Source: Oscillospiraceae bacterium (lineage in GTDB: Bacteria > Bacillota > Clostridia > Oscillospirales > Ruminococcaceae). From it: a stretch of DNA of 42,600 nucleotides. A model generated the notes under the pieces. That model was not told the origin of the DNA, did not search any database, and saw only the letters and a program-made list of their open reading frames with translations. Position numbers and translations under genes: made by a program. Positions 1 to 8,071 of the stretch are shown here, piece by piece; positions within the stretch are counted from its first letter, which is position 1; every line of letters starts with the position of its first letter. Location: the NCBI GenBank assembly GCA_009777635.1, contig WRLK01000028.1, positions 1 to 42,600 on the forward strand. Reading direction: 5' to 3'.

Positions 1-153
1 AGAAATGCCTATGTCACCGCCAACTGCCGTAAAGGCTATCAATACGTCTGCAATACAGCGACAATCCACGCCGCAATCACAAACAAGCGGTTAGAACAAA
101 GAGGTCTGACATCGCTGTCAAACCTCTATGCAAAAATCCACTTAGCAGTATAG
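1..153 (+). CDS. ltrA: Group II intron reverse transcriptase/maturase, C-terminal fragment
   Basis: The open frame enters from the left edge and ends at TAG 151-153, giving 50 residues. The pieces NCRKGY, ITNKRLEQRGL and the LxxLYxKIH ending match the C-terminal DNA-binding end of LtrA-type intron-encoded proteins, where ANxRKGYW...ITNxRLxxRG is typical. These proteins help the intron RNA fold and splice and copy it at a new site. The W usual after RKGY is replaced by Q, a small departure. It is partial only because the window starts inside it. Assignment rests on this tail and on the intron RNA structure directly downstream. Confidence 0.82.
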   Translation, partial: RNAYVTANCRKGYQYVCNTATIHAAITNKRLEQRGLTSLSNLYAKIHLAV

Positions 154-165
154 CTGCTGCAAATT

Positions 166-237
166 GAACCGCCGTATACCGAACGGTACGTACGGTGGTG
201 TGAGAGGCGCGAAGCCCGCGGTTAGCCCCTACTCGAT
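166..237 (+). ncRNA. Group II intron domains V and VI
   Basis: Domain V: bases 168-176 (ACCGCCGTA) pair with 191-199 (TACGGTGGT), an inner TACC/GGTA stem (177-180 with 185-188) closes a GAAC tetraloop, and a two-base CG bulge (189-190) sits on the 3' side. This is the canonical catalytic hairpin layout. Domain VI: GAGAGG (202-207) pairs with CCT (228-230) and CTC (232-234), leaving A231 bulged as the expected lariat branch point. The 3' splice site is probably at about 237. Pairings were read by eye. Confidence 0.85.
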
Positions 238-496
238 TGAAATTCAAAATAATCAAGATTTTTTTGGTTTTTACTTGACACCCACCGGGTGTATGACATG
301 GACCAGTCTGACAGCAAGGGCAAACGGCGCAGCGCGCAGCCTTAGCGCCCCCCTTCTTGTTGGCGCCCCCCTTGAAGCGCGTACATGTACCTGCCCCTGT
401 CCATAATTATGAACCTGCGGTCAATACGCAAAGCACCGGCTCAACAGTGATTTTTCGCATTGCGTCGTTGAATTTTCTTGCAGTGTACAAAGCATG
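238..496. other. Gene-free stretch downstream of the intron (3' exon side)
   Basis: No convincing gene is seen. The stretch holds a short dyad ACACCC/GGGTGT at 278-292 starting within a TTGACA hexamer (275-280), but no -10 box at a sensible distance. It also holds two copies of GCGCCCCCCTT (345-355 and 363-373) 18 bases apart. It may be the relic of whatever the intron inserted into. Confidence 0.4.
345..373. repeat. Tandem GCGCCCCCCTT direct repeat (2 copies)
   Basis: Two identical 11-mers start at 345 and 363 with a seven-base gap (CTTGTTG). The function is unknown. On the minus strand they read AAGGGGGGCGC, purine-rich. Confidence 0.5.
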
Positions 497-551
497 AAAA
501 AAATAAGCCTGCCGACACTGCTTTCAATCAAGACGCAGGGCGGCAGGCTTT
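497..551 (-). terminator. Rho-independent terminator of the xdhC-moeA pair
   Basis: Arms AAGCCTGCCG (505-514) and CGGCAGGCTT (541-550) form a 10-bp stem with a long loop. Read on the minus strand it is followed by ATTTTTTT (497-504). It lies about 25 bases past the stop codon at 577. Confidence 0.7.
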
Positions 552-576
552 TATCCTATTGTTCACAGTTTGTTTT

Positions 577-1584
577 TTACCGGGCGCGCGTCATAATCAT
601 CTCGGACGCTATGCTGACGGCTATTTCAGCCGGTGTTTCAGCCTTAATACTAAGGCCGATGGGCGAATGAACCCTTGCTAAGTCTTGATCCGTATATCCC
701 ATTTCACGCAAATTATTTGCAACGGTCTCGGCTTTTTGCTTGCTTCCGATTACGCCGATGTAATACGCCTGCGTTTTAAGGGTTTGGGCCAGTATCGTTT
801 GATCATGCTTGTGTCCGCGCGTCATAATGACGATATAATCATCATCGGTTACCGAAATAAAATCAAATATATTATTATTATCGATCATCATCGCGCTTTC
901 GGCTCCGGGAAACAAGCTGATATCGCACAGCTTATCCCTGTCCTCTAAAACGACGCAGCGAAAATCAACGGACGTAAGCACCGGAACAAGCGCCTGCGTT
1001 ACGTGTCCGCCGCCGAAAATATATACGAGACCCGGCGGCTTAATATTTTCACAGTAATATTCACGACCGTCTAAGCGAATGACGCCGTTTTTATTTTTTA
1101 GCCGCTTTATTACGGCGCCGGGAATATGGGGGCCTAAAAGCAAGCCCTTATCTGAGTACAAACGCATGGCTCCGCTATGCCCCTGTGTGATTTCACATAT
1201 AAGCCAAAGCTGTTTTTCGCTCGTGATAAAGGATTCTATGCCGTCCGTGAGCGCGATGGCCAAAGAATCGCCCGCTTTTATGAAAAGAAAGTGGATATCC
1301 ACATCCCCGCCGCAAATCATGCCGATATCCTGTATTTCATTTTCATGAAGCTTAAAGCTTTCCTTGCGCGAGCTTTTAGCTTTCAGCGCATCAACGGCTT
1401 TAAGCTCGCATTTATATTCAAGTATACCGCCGCCTATTGTGCCAAATATGCGGCCCTTTTTTGTTATTAGCATCCGCGCGCCGGCACCGCGGGGAGTTGA
1501 CCCGCTGCTTGCAATAATGGTTACAAGAACGGCGTCCTCGCCGCTTCGAAGGGTCTCGCCGAGCTTCTCAAATAGTTTTCTCAC
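577..1584 (-). CDS. XdhC/CoxI-family molybdenum hydroxylase accessory protein
   Basis: 335 residues. XdhC proteins bind molybdenum cofactor and deliver it, after sulfuration, to xanthine dehydrogenase-type hydroxylases. The N-terminal XdhC_CoxI domain is shown by GSTPRGAGARM (about residues 28-38), GTIGGGILEYKC and MICGGDVDIHF. The C-terminal Rossmann domain is shown by IFGGGHVTQAL (about 190), TRGHKHDQ and YIGVIGSKQK. The length is normal for the two-domain form. Its start lies 15 bases after the stop of the upstream MoeA-like gene, so the two are an operon, and a terminator follows at 497-551. No hydroxylase subunit is present in the window, so the client enzyme is unknown. It is unclear which XdhC subgroup this is. 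Confidence 0.85.
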   Translation of the reverse strand: MRKLFEKLGETLRSGEDAVLVTIIASSGSTPRGAGARMLITKKGRIFGTIGGGILEYKCELKAVDALKAKSSRKESFKLHENEIQDIGMICGGDVDIHFLFIKAGDSLAIALTDGIESFITSEKQLWLICEITQGHSGAMRLYSDKGLLLGPHIPGAVIKRLKNKNGVIRLDGREYYCENIKPPGLVYIFGGGHVTQALVPVLTSVDFRCVVLEDRDKLCDISLFPGAESAMMIDNNNIFDFISVTDDDYIVIMTRGHKHDQTILAQTLKTQAYYIGVIGSKQKAETVANNLREMGYTDQDLARVHSPIGLSIKAETPAEIAVSIASEMIMTRAR

Positions 1585-1599
1585 GTTTTCGAATCCTCC

Positions 1600-2625
1600 C
1601 TATACGCCTTTTCCGAAGCTGCAATTTGGAAAGTGGCAATCCGTGCAGCTTAAGCAGAGGCCGCCGTTGCCGAGGCCCGCAAGCCACTCCGCCGTGACCT
1701 TAACATCCGCGAGCATAAATGGCAGCACCAGGTCGAAAACGGTGCGGCCCGCGTACATAACGCATCCGGGCAAGCCGCAGACAGGCCGGCCGTCATCGGT
1801 ATACGCCAGCATGAACATTGCTCCGGGCAGTACCGGCGCGCCGTAGCTTACGACGCTTAAAGCCGCGTTCCTGATGGCCTGCGGGGTATTATCATCGGGA
1901 TCAACGCTCATGCCTCCGGTACATATCACGATATCCGCGCCTAAATGAAGTATTTCTTTGATGGCAGCCGTAATTTTCTCGTGGCTGTCGTCCAATACCC
2001 GATGAGAGATAAGCCCGCAGTTATATTCCGCCATTTTCTCCTTTATAACCGGCGAAAATTCATCCCTGATGCGGTCGTGGAAAATTTCATTGCCGGTTGA
2101 GATCAGCCCGTATTTCTTTTGTTTTAGCGGCAACAGTTTCAGCAACGGATCATCGCCCGCCATACTTTGGGCAAGCTTCATTTTCTCCTTTGAGATGACC
2201 AGCGGTATTACGCGGGTTCCGCAGAGCTTATCGCCTTTTTTAACGGGAAAGCCGGATACCCTTGTTGCGATCATCATATCGCCGAGGCTATTAAGCGCGC
2301 GAAGACGCCCGGTATCAACCATAAAAAGGCCGTCGCAACCGGCCTTTAGCTCGATCTTGCCTTCTTTCGGCAAAGAGGCAAGCATATGCTCCCCTTGACA
2401 AATACCGCGCAAAATTTCGGCGGCGTCATTCTCGTGAAGCATACTTTCGTCGTTTTCCCAAATATAAACATGGTCCTTGCCCATGCGGAGCAGAACAGGT
2501 ATGTCTTCTTCCGCGATAACATGGCCCTTGCTGAACCGGACGTCCTTCGTAACACCCCTGATAATCTGCGTTATATCGTGGATCAGTACTTGTCCCACAG
2601 CATCTTTAGTTTTTATAAGCCTCAC
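1600..2625 (-). CDS. MoeA-like molybdopterin-binding protein with Cys-rich tail
   Basis: 341 residues, GTG start at 2625. The middle carries the MoCF_biosynth fold: GLISTGNEIFHDRI, then DIVICTGGMSVDPDDNTPQAIR, and later LPGCVMYAGRTVFD. These are the molybdopterin-binding and Mg-site elements of MoeA/MogA proteins, which insert molybdate into molybdopterin. The N-terminal portion is not the full MoeA domain arrangement; this shorter type is usual beside XdhC genes in clostridia. The C-terminus ends in CLSCTDCHFPNC, a C-x2-C-x2-C-x4-C cluster that could bind a metal or an Fe-S centre. It is the first gene of the pair with the XdhC gene and is divergent from glycerate kinase, with about 70 bases between. 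Confidence 0.8.
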   Translation of the reverse strand: MRLIKTKDAVGQVLIHDITQIIRGVTKDVRFSKGHVIAEEDIPVLLRMGKDHVYIWENDESMLHENDAAEILRGICQGEHMLASLPKEGKIELKAGCDGLFMVDTGRLRALNSLGDMMIATRVSGFPVKKGDKLCGTRVIPLVISKEKMKLAQSMAGDDPLLKLLPLKQKKYGLISTGNEIFHDRIRDEFSPVIKEKMAEYNCGLISHRVLDDSHEKITAAIKEILHLGADIVICTGGMSVDPDDNTPQAIRNAALSVVSYGAPVLPGAMFMLAYTDDGRPVCGLPGCVMYAGRTVFDLVLPFMLADVKVTAEWLAGLGNGGLCLSCTDCHFPNCSFGKGV

Positions 2626-2646
2626 GTGTAAACACCGCCAATAAAT

Positions 2647-2675
2647 TTTACTCTTCAGTCTAAAAATGGTATACT
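2647..2675 (+). promoter_or_regulatory. Candidate sigma-A promoter for glycerate kinase
   Basis: TTTACT (2647-2652), a 17-base spacer and TATACT (2670-2675) lie just upstream of a good ribosome site (GAAGGA at 2687-2692). The -35 matches only four of six consensus bases. Confidence 0.45.
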
Positions 2676-2702
2676 GCTAATAAAACGAAGGATGTGATAA
2701 CC

Positions 2703-3836
2703 GTGCGTAAAATTATTTTAATGCCGGACAGCTTTAAGGGAACCATGTCGTCAATGGAAATTTGCAGTATCATGCGGGAAGCCATACTCGAATTTTATCC
2801 CGGCGCGGACGTCGTGTCAATCCCGGTCGCCGACGGCGGGGAAGGCACGGTCGATTGTTTTCTCGCGGCTATTGGCGGCACAAAAGTTACAGTTCCAGTA
2901 AAAGGGCCGTATTTTAAGACGATCGACGCGTGTTACGGAATTCTCCCGGACAAGACGGCCGTGATTGAAATGTCGGCCTGCGCGGGCCTGCCTCTTGTCG
3001 GCGATAGAAAATCCGCCGAAAATACCACGACATACGGGGTAGGGCAGCTAATCGGGAACGCAATCGATCAAGGCTGCGGGAAGATCATCCTCGGCTTGGG
3101 CGGCAGCGCGACAAACGACGGCGGCGCAGGCGCGGCGGCGGCCCTTGGGGTTCTGTTTTTCGACAGCGACGGCAATACTTTTATACCGACGGGGTCGACG
3201 CTTCATAAAATTTGCAGCATCAAGACGGATTGCGTTATTCCGAAAATCCGCGAGGTTCAAATAACGGTCATGTGCGATATTGATAACCCTTTATGCGGAC
3301 AAAACGGCGCCGCATATGTGTTCGGCCCTCAAAAAGGCGCGGATGAAGCGACGGTCAGGCTTTTGGACGAAGGCTTGCATCATTACGCCGACGTCATTTT
3401 GCGCGACACCGGAATGGACGTGAAAGATATTCCCGGCGCGGGAGCCGCAGGCGGGATGGGAGCCGGAATGACGGCGTTTTTCAACGTCCGCGTTCAAATG
3501 GGTATCGACACCGTGCTGGACACGGTAGGCTTCCAGGAAATCGTAAAGGACGCGTCGGTCATTTTTAGCGGGGAAGGCAGGCTCGATTCTCAATCGCTGG
3601 GAGGCAAGGTCGTCGTCGGTATAGCAAGGCGCGCCCGAAATGCAAACGTCCCCTTGGTAGCCGTAGTCGGCGATATTGCCGATAATATTGATGCGGTTTA
3701 CAGCGGCGGCGTCACCGCTATATTCAGCATCAACCGCAAAGCCGTCCCGTTTAGTGAAGCGAAGCTTACGAGCAAATCAGACCTTCTTTTAACGATGAAA
3801 GATATTATGCGGTATTCAAAGGCCATGCTTAATTGA
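2703..3836 (+). CDS. glxK: Glycerate kinase (GlxK/GarK type)
   Basis: 377 residues. It phosphorylates D-glycerate with ATP, feeding 2- or 3-phosphoglycerate into glycolysis. Family motifs run in order: PDSFKGTMSS at the N-terminus, PVADGGEGT (about 45), GLGGSATNDGGAG (about 130), GAGAAGGMGAG (about 245) and GEGRLDSQSLGGK (about 290). I chose GTG 2703 because GAAGGA ends ten bases before it and the protein then begins RKIILMPDSFKG, as relatives do. An in-frame GTG at 2694 lies too close to that site. The gene stands alone, divergent from the Mo-cofactor pair, with no obvious terminator after it. Confidence 0.92.
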   Translation: MRKIILMPDSFKGTMSSMEICSIMREAILEFYPGADVVSIPVADGGEGTVDCFLAAIGGTKVTVPVKGPYFKTIDACYGILPDKTAVIEMSACAGLPLVGDRKSAENTTTYGVGQLIGNAIDQGCGKIILGLGGSATNDGGAGAAAALGVLFFDSDGNTFIPTGSTLHKICSIKTDCVIPKIREVQITVMCDIDNPLCGQNGAAYVFGPQKGADEATVRLLDEGLHHYADVILRDTGMDVKDIPGAGAAGGMGAGMTAFFNVRVQMGIDTVLDTVGFQEIVKDASVIFSGEGRLDSQSLGGKVVVGIARRARNANVPLVAVVGDIADNIDAVYSGGVTAIFSINRKAVPFSEAKLTSKSDLLLTMKDIMRYSKAMLN

Positions 3837-3856
3837 GCTGATATAATCAATGGACG

Positions 3857-3884
3857 ATACAGGTTTAGTATACTAAATCTGTAT
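3857..3884. promoter_or_regulatory. 28-bp near-perfect palindrome upstream of rnfC
   Basis: The sequence is centred on GTATAC (3868-3873) with arms ACAGGTTTAGTA and TACTAAATCTGT extended by AT on each side, and one mismatched pair. The partial motif GTATACTAAA recurs at 3968-3977. It sits between glycerate kinase and the rnf operon and may be an operator. The binding protein is unknown. Confidence 0.5.
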
Positions 3885-3912
3885 ACATATTACAATAGAA
3901 TGATTTTTACTC

Positions 3913-3940
3913 TTGTTAACTGTTTTTGTTAAAATATAAA
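3913..3940 (+). promoter_or_regulatory. Candidate promoter for the rnf operon
   Basis: TTGTTA (3913-3918), a 16-base spacer and TATAAA (3935-3940) form a plausible sigma-A promoter. A second TATAAT lies at 4006-4011 without a good -35. TTGTTAA occurs twice here as a direct repeat, not as the inverted Rex operator. Confidence 0.35.
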
Positions 3941-4070
3941 CTAATTTGCGTATAAGTCTGTTTTTATGTATACTAAAAAATTGGGGGCCGACGATTTTCG
4001 CCGCCTATAATATACCACTTTCATTTTCACATAAAATTTAGTATTATTATAAGACAAGGGGATGTTACAA

Positions 4071-5369
4071 GTGAGAAGAATACCCGGCTTGCCGGTACCG
4101 CATTTTAAAAATACGGCGCAAAACGCGCCCGATACGATTCCGGCGCCGGAAGAAGTGACGCTGCCGATGAAAATGCACGGCGGAAAGCCCGCAAGACCGG
4201 TTGTAAGCGCGGGCGACAGCGTAAAAATCGGGCAACTGATCGGTGAAGCCGACGGCCGCGTCTCCTCGCCTGTACACGCAAGCGTCTCAGGTAAAATAAA
4301 AAGCATGAGCGACATAGACGGGCTTGCCGGTGAAAAAGCCGTTTCAATCACAATCGCCTCGGATGGCGAACAATCGGTTTATGAGGATATTGCCCCTGTA
4401 AACGTCACAAATACGGAGGAGTTCCTAAAAGCCGTGAAAGACAGCGGCGTGGTCGGGCTTGGAGGAGCCGGGTACCCGACGGCCCCGAAGCTCACGCTAA
4501 AAGAGGGCGCAGAGCTCGACTACATCCTGATTAACGGTGCGGAATGCGAGCCGTATATCACGTCGGACACGCGGACAATGGTAGACGACGCCGGATACGT
4601 ATGGGAAGGCGCGCTGCTTTTAAAGGAGTACATAAAGCCTAAAAACATCGTCATCTGTATTGAGGACAACAAGCCCGAGGCCATAAAAAAAATGCGCGGG
4701 CTGTCTGCGGGCGTCAAAGGCGTCGAGGTCCGCGCGCTGCCGTCCATGTACCCGCAAGGCGAAAGAAAAGTGCTTGTCTACAACATCACAGGCCGCATCG
4801 TCCCGGAGGGCGGGCGCCTTACGGACGTCGGATGCATCGTTATTAATTGCACAACGGTGGCGGTCATTGCAAAATACATAAAAACAGGCATGCCCCTTGT
4901 CTCGAGATGCGTGACCGTGGACGGTACGGCGGTAAAATCCCCTAAAAACGTCATAGCGCCGATCGGCACGCCAATCCGCGAGCTGTTCAGTTTTTGCGGC
5001 GGCTTAAAAGACGACGTTAAAAAGATTATACTTGGCGGCCCGATGATGGGCAGGGCTGTACCTAATTTGGACGTGCCAATTGTAAAAGTCACAAACGCGG
5101 TCCTTGCATTTTCGGCTAAGGAAGCCGGATCGGCCGAGCCGTCCAATTGCATCAAATGCGGCCGGTGCATCGCGAAATGCCCTATGAGCCTGATGCCGTC
5201 TCATATCGAGGAAGCGTTTTTGTTAAAAAAGGTCGAGCAGCTAAAAGCATATAAAGTAAATATGTGCGCCGAATGCGCCTGCTGTGCGTATTTATGCCCG
5301 GCAAAGCGCCCGCTTTCGCAGGTTATGGCGCTGTCAAAAAATATGCTGTGGGAGGCTTTGAAATCTTGA
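4071..5369 (+). CDS. rnfC: Rnf complex subunit C
   Basis: 432 residues. RnfC is the peripheral subunit that takes part in electron transfer with NAD(H) in the ferredoxin:NAD+ oxidoreductase. The flavin/NADH site appears as GLGGAGYPT (about residue 130) and NGAECEPY. Two 4Fe-4S clusters are marked by NCIKCGRCIAKCP (Cys 360, 363, 366, 370) and MCAECACCAYLCP (Cys 399, 402, 404, 405, 409). I chose GTG 4071 because AAGGGG at 4056-4061 is nine bases before it, while the in-frame ATG 4062 touches that site directly. It is the first gene of rnfCDGEAB and overlaps rnfD by four bases. Confidence 0.95.
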   Translation: MRRIPGLPVPHFKNTAQNAPDTIPAPEEVTLPMKMHGGKPARPVVSAGDSVKIGQLIGEADGRVSSPVHASVSGKIKSMSDIDGLAGEKAVSITIASDGEQSVYEDIAPVNVTNTEEFLKAVKDSGVVGLGGAGYPTAPKLTLKEGAELDYILINGAECEPYITSDTRTMVDDAGYVWEGALLLKEYIKPKNIVICIEDNKPEAIKKMRGLSAGVKGVEVRALPSMYPQGERKVLVYNITGRIVPEGGRLTDVGCIVINCTTVAVIAKYIKTGMPLVSRCVTVDGTAVKSPKNVIAPIGTPIRELFSFCGGLKDDVKKIILGGPMMGRAVPNLDVPIVKVTNAVLAFSAKEAGSAEPSNCIKCGRCIAKCPMSLMPSHIEEAFLLKKVEQLKAYKVNMCAECACCAYLCPAKRPLSQVMALSKNMLWEALKS

Positions 5370-6286
5370 ACAATATGATAGTATCTTACGCTCCCCACAT
5401 AAAGGACAAGATCACGACAAGCCGCATAATGCTTGACGTGATCATTGCGCTGATACCTGCGTTCATCGCATCGGTCTGGATATTCGGCCCTCGCGCCGCC
5501 CTTGTCACAGCCGTCTGCGTTATAACCTGCGTGTTCAGTGAATGGGCTTTTCAGAAAGCCACGAAAAGGACGGTCACCATTGGGGATTTATCGGCATGTA
5601 TCACCGGTATATTGCTTGCGTTCAACCTGCCGGTTGGCATCCCGTTATGGCAGGCAATCTTCGGAAGCGCCGTTGCGATCGTCTTTGTAAAGCAGCTTTT
5701 CGGCGGAATCGGCAAAAATTTCGCAAACCCCGCCATAACCGCCCGCGTCGTGATGTTCATGGCGTTTCCCATCACGATGACGACATGGGTGCAGATACCG
5801 GACAGCGTTACCTCCGCAACGCCGCTTGCGCTCATGAAAAGGGGAGAGCTTGAAGCGTTGCCCGAAATGCTTAACATGTTCATCGGCACGCGCGGCGGCT
5901 GCCTTGGCGAAACAAGCGCCGTTGCGCTGTTGATAGGCGGCGTTTACCTGATTATCAGACGTGTCATCACATGGCATACGCCCGTTGCGTTCATCGCGAC
6001 CGTCTTTTTGCTCACGGCTATCTCCGGACGGCAGCCGATGTACCATCTATTCGCAGGCGGCCTGATTTTAGGCGCGATATTCATGGCGACGGATTATCCA
6101 ACGACGCCGCAGACAAGTAAGGGGCGTATCATATTCGGCATAGGCTGCGGAGTCTTTACGGTGCTCATCCGCCTCTTTGGAAGCTACCCCGAGGGCGTGT
6201 CTTTCGCGATTCTTCTCATGAATATGGTCGTTCCGCATATCAACAGGCTGACGATGACAAAGGCGCTTGGAGGTGCAAAATCTTGA
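5366..6286 (+). CDS. rnfD: Rnf complex subunit D
   Basis: 306 residues, a polytopic membrane subunit that carries covalently bound FMN. The FMN-attachment motif is TSATPLA, with Thr152 the likely bonded residue. GKNFANPAITARV is also typical of the RnfD/NqrB family. The start is TTG 5366, inside the rnfC stop: GGAGG at 5351-5355 sits ten bases upstream, whereas the next ATG (5375) is 19 bases away. Translation is therefore probably coupled to rnfC. It overlaps rnfG by four bases in the same way. Confidence 0.93.
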   Translation: MNNMIVSYAPHIKDKITTSRIMLDVIIALIPAFIASVWIFGPRAALVTAVCVITCVFSEWAFQKATKRTVTIGDLSACITGILLAFNLPVGIPLWQAIFGSAVAIVFVKQLFGGIGKNFANPAITARVVMFMAFPITMTTWVQIPDSVTSATPLALMKRGELEALPEMLNMFIGTRGGCLGETSAVALLIGGVYLIIRRVITWHTPVAFIATVFLLTAISGRQPMYHLFAGGLILGAIFMATDYPTTPQTSKGRIIFGIGCGVFTVLIRLFGSYPEGVSFAILLMNMVVPHINRLTMTKALGGAKS

Positions 6287-6798
6287 ATAAAGAATTTTTA
6301 GCGCCGATATTTGTCTTGTCGATTATCTGCCTGTTCGTAACGGGGATACTTTCCGTTGGCGACATGGTGACGCGCCCCATAATCGTTGAGGCGTCAAACA
6401 GGCGGGCTGAAGAGGTAAGGCAGGAAATCATGCCGAACGCGGAGGAGTTTTTGCCGATCCGGTCGGAGGGCATGCCCAATACCATTACCGAAGCTTTTGC
6501 GACGACAAATAATGTGGGCCATATCTTTATCGTTACCACCAAAGGCTATGGCGGCAACGTCGTAATCATGTGCGGCATCGATACGAACGGTAAGATCATC
6601 AAAACCATGACGCTTGCCGAAAAGGAAACAAAGGGGATCTCCACGCCGGTTTTTGAAATGGAAAGCGAGTATACCGGCAAGGATAAAAACCTTGAGGGTA
6701 TAGACGCGGTCACGGGTGCGACGATTACGTCAAACGCGTATATAGGCGCCGTGCGGGACGCTTTCGCGGCCTTTGAAATTGTGAGGGGGATTGGGTGA
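6283..6798 (+). CDS. rnfG: Rnf complex subunit G
   Basis: 171 residues. One N-terminal membrane helix (about residues 6-27) anchors a domain that carries covalent FMN outside the membrane. The attachment motif is VTGATITS, with Thr147 the expected bonded residue. The start is a TTG overlapping the rnfD stop, preceded by GGAGG with the same ten-base spacing as at rnfD. It relays electrons between the membrane subunits. The protein is at the short end for RnfG but has all expected parts. Confidence 0.93.
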   Translation: MNKEFLAPIFVLSIICLFVTGILSVGDMVTRPIIVEASNRRAEEVRQEIMPNAEEFLPIRSEGMPNTITEAFATTNNVGHIFIVTTKGYGGNVVIMCGIDTNGKIIKTMTLAEKETKGISTPVFEMESEYTGKDKNLEGIDAVTGATITSNAYIGAVRDAFAAFEIVRGIG

Positions 6799-7460
6799 TG
6801 AACAGGTTTTCGACCCTGACGAACGGGCTTGTAAAAGAAAACCCCGTATTGGTTTTCCTGCTTGGGATATGCCCGGTACTCGCAGTATCCACGCAGGCTA
6901 CAAACGCGATCGGGATGGGGCTTGCGACTACGTTTGTCCTGCTTGGCGCAAACATCGCCATATCGCTTCTTCGAAACGTAATTCCGGACAAGGTGCGCAT
7001 ACCGTGCTATATCGTTTTGATCGCCGGATTCGTGACCCTGGCCCAGATGGTTGCGGAGGCGTATGCATACCCCCTGTATCTGTCGCTTGGGATTTTCCTG
7101 CCGCTGATTACGACAAACTGCATCATCTTGTTCAGAGCGGAGGTTTTCGCGAAAAAGAATACGGTCGTTGATTCCGCCATAGACGCGGTGGGGATGGGAG
7201 CGGGCTTTACGCTCGCCATGCTTGCGATGGCCTCGATACGCGAGATACTGGGTAACGGCACATGGTTCGGGATACCGATACCTGTCCTTGCAAACGACAA
7301 TATTCCGATTTTCACTATGGCGCCCGGGGGCTTTGTCGTATTCGGGCTGTTAATCGCGACCATGAACAAGGTATCAAAGGGCAGAGCCGTAAAGAGAAAA
7401 GAATTTGGCTGCGCGGGATGCCCGTCGGCCGCTAACTGTCAAAAAGGAGGCGCCGCATAA
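6798..7460 (+). CDS. rnfE: Rnf complex subunit E
   Basis: 220 residues, about six membrane helices. RnfE pairs with RnfA and together they hold an intramembrane Fe-S centre. The cysteines expected to bind it are in LGICPVLAV (about residue 20) and LITTNC (about 100). ATG 6798 overlaps the rnfG stop TGA and is preceded by GAGGGGG. A GTG at 6795 is also in frame. The C-terminus ends in CAGCPSAANC, a small cysteine-rich tail often seen in clostridial RnfE. Confidence 0.93.
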   Translation: MNRFSTLTNGLVKENPVLVFLLGICPVLAVSTQATNAIGMGLATTFVLLGANIAISLLRNVIPDKVRIPCYIVLIAGFVTLAQMVAEAYAYPLYLSLGIFLPLITTNCIILFRAEVFAKKNTVVDSAIDAVGMGAGFTLAMLAMASIREILGNGTWFGIPIPVLANDNIPIFTMAPGGFVVFGLLIATMNKVSKGRAVKRKEFGCAGCPSAANCQKGGAA

Positions 7461-8056
7461 TGGATTTTAAGGCAATGATCGTCATCATGATGAGCGCGGC
7501 GCTCGTCAACAACTACGTTTTGAGCCAGTTTCTCGGCATATGCCCGTTCCTTGGGGTTTCGAAGGAGACGAAAAGCGCGACAGGCATGAGCGTTGCGGTA
7601 ATATTCGTCATGCTGCTCTCAACGGCGGTCACATGGCCGATACAGGTATTCCTGCTTGACAGGCATGGCCTCGGCTTTTTGCAAATCATTGTATTCATAC
7701 TGATTATCGCGGCGCTTGTGCAGTTTGTGGAAATCGCCCTGAAAAAATACATGCCCGAGCTTTACAACTCACTTGGGGTTTTCCTGCCGCTGATTACGAC
7801 AAACTGCGCCGTACTGGCGGCCGTGATTCTTAACATAAAAGAAAACTACACGTTCATGCAGTCAATGGTAAACGCGCTTGGAGCGGGGCTTGGGTTTTTA
7901 CTTGCGATGGTGATTTTTTCAGGTATACGCGAGCATACCGAAAATACGGACCCGCCGGAAGCCTTTAAAGGGCTTCCGCTCACGATGATGTCGGCGGCAA
8001 TCCTTTCGCTGTCGTTTTTCGGATTGACCGGCGTTGTTGAAAACATGTTCGGGTAA
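7460..8056 (+). CDS. rnfA: Rnf complex subunit A
   Basis: 198 residues, about six membrane helices, homologous to RnfE but with inverted topology in the family. The matching cysteines lie in LGICPFLGV (about 27) and LPLITTNC (about 115). SLGVFLPLITTNC is nearly identical to the RnfE segment, showing the ancient duplication. The ATG overlaps the last base of the rnfE stop and AGGAGG precedes it. Confidence 0.95.
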   Translation: MDFKAMIVIMMSAALVNNYVLSQFLGICPFLGVSKETKSATGMSVAVIFVMLLSTAVTWPIQVFLLDRHGLGFLQIIVFILIIAALVQFVEIALKKYMPELYNSLGVFLPLITTNCAVLAAVILNIKENYTFMQSMVNALGAGLGFLLAMVIFSGIREHTENTDPPEAFKGLPLTMMSAAILSLSFFGLTGVVENMFG

Positions 8057-8071
8057 AGAGGTGGATACATT

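Larger units (their letters stand above)
1..237 (+). mobile_element. Group II intron, 3' portion (runs off left edge)
   Basis: The window opens inside a bacterial group II intron, a self-splicing retroelement that moves by RNA-templated DNA insertion. What is seen is the C-terminus of its reverse transcriptase/maturase (1-153), then after 12 bases a domain V hairpin (166-199) and a domain VI stem (202-234). The inferred 3' splice site is near 237, after the CTCGAT that follows the bulged A. The 5' part lies outside the window, so whether the element is intact cannot be judged here. The order ORF, domain V, domain VI is the normal one for an ORF-bearing intron. Confidence 0.88.

Noticed and set aside
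275-300. MerR-type promoter (TTGACA with ACACCC/GGGTGT dyad)
   Set aside because: No -10 hexamer at 17-20 bases and no downstream gene.
3913-3934. Rex operator upstream of rnf
   Set aside because: The TTGTTAA copies are direct, not inverted, so the Rex pattern is not met.
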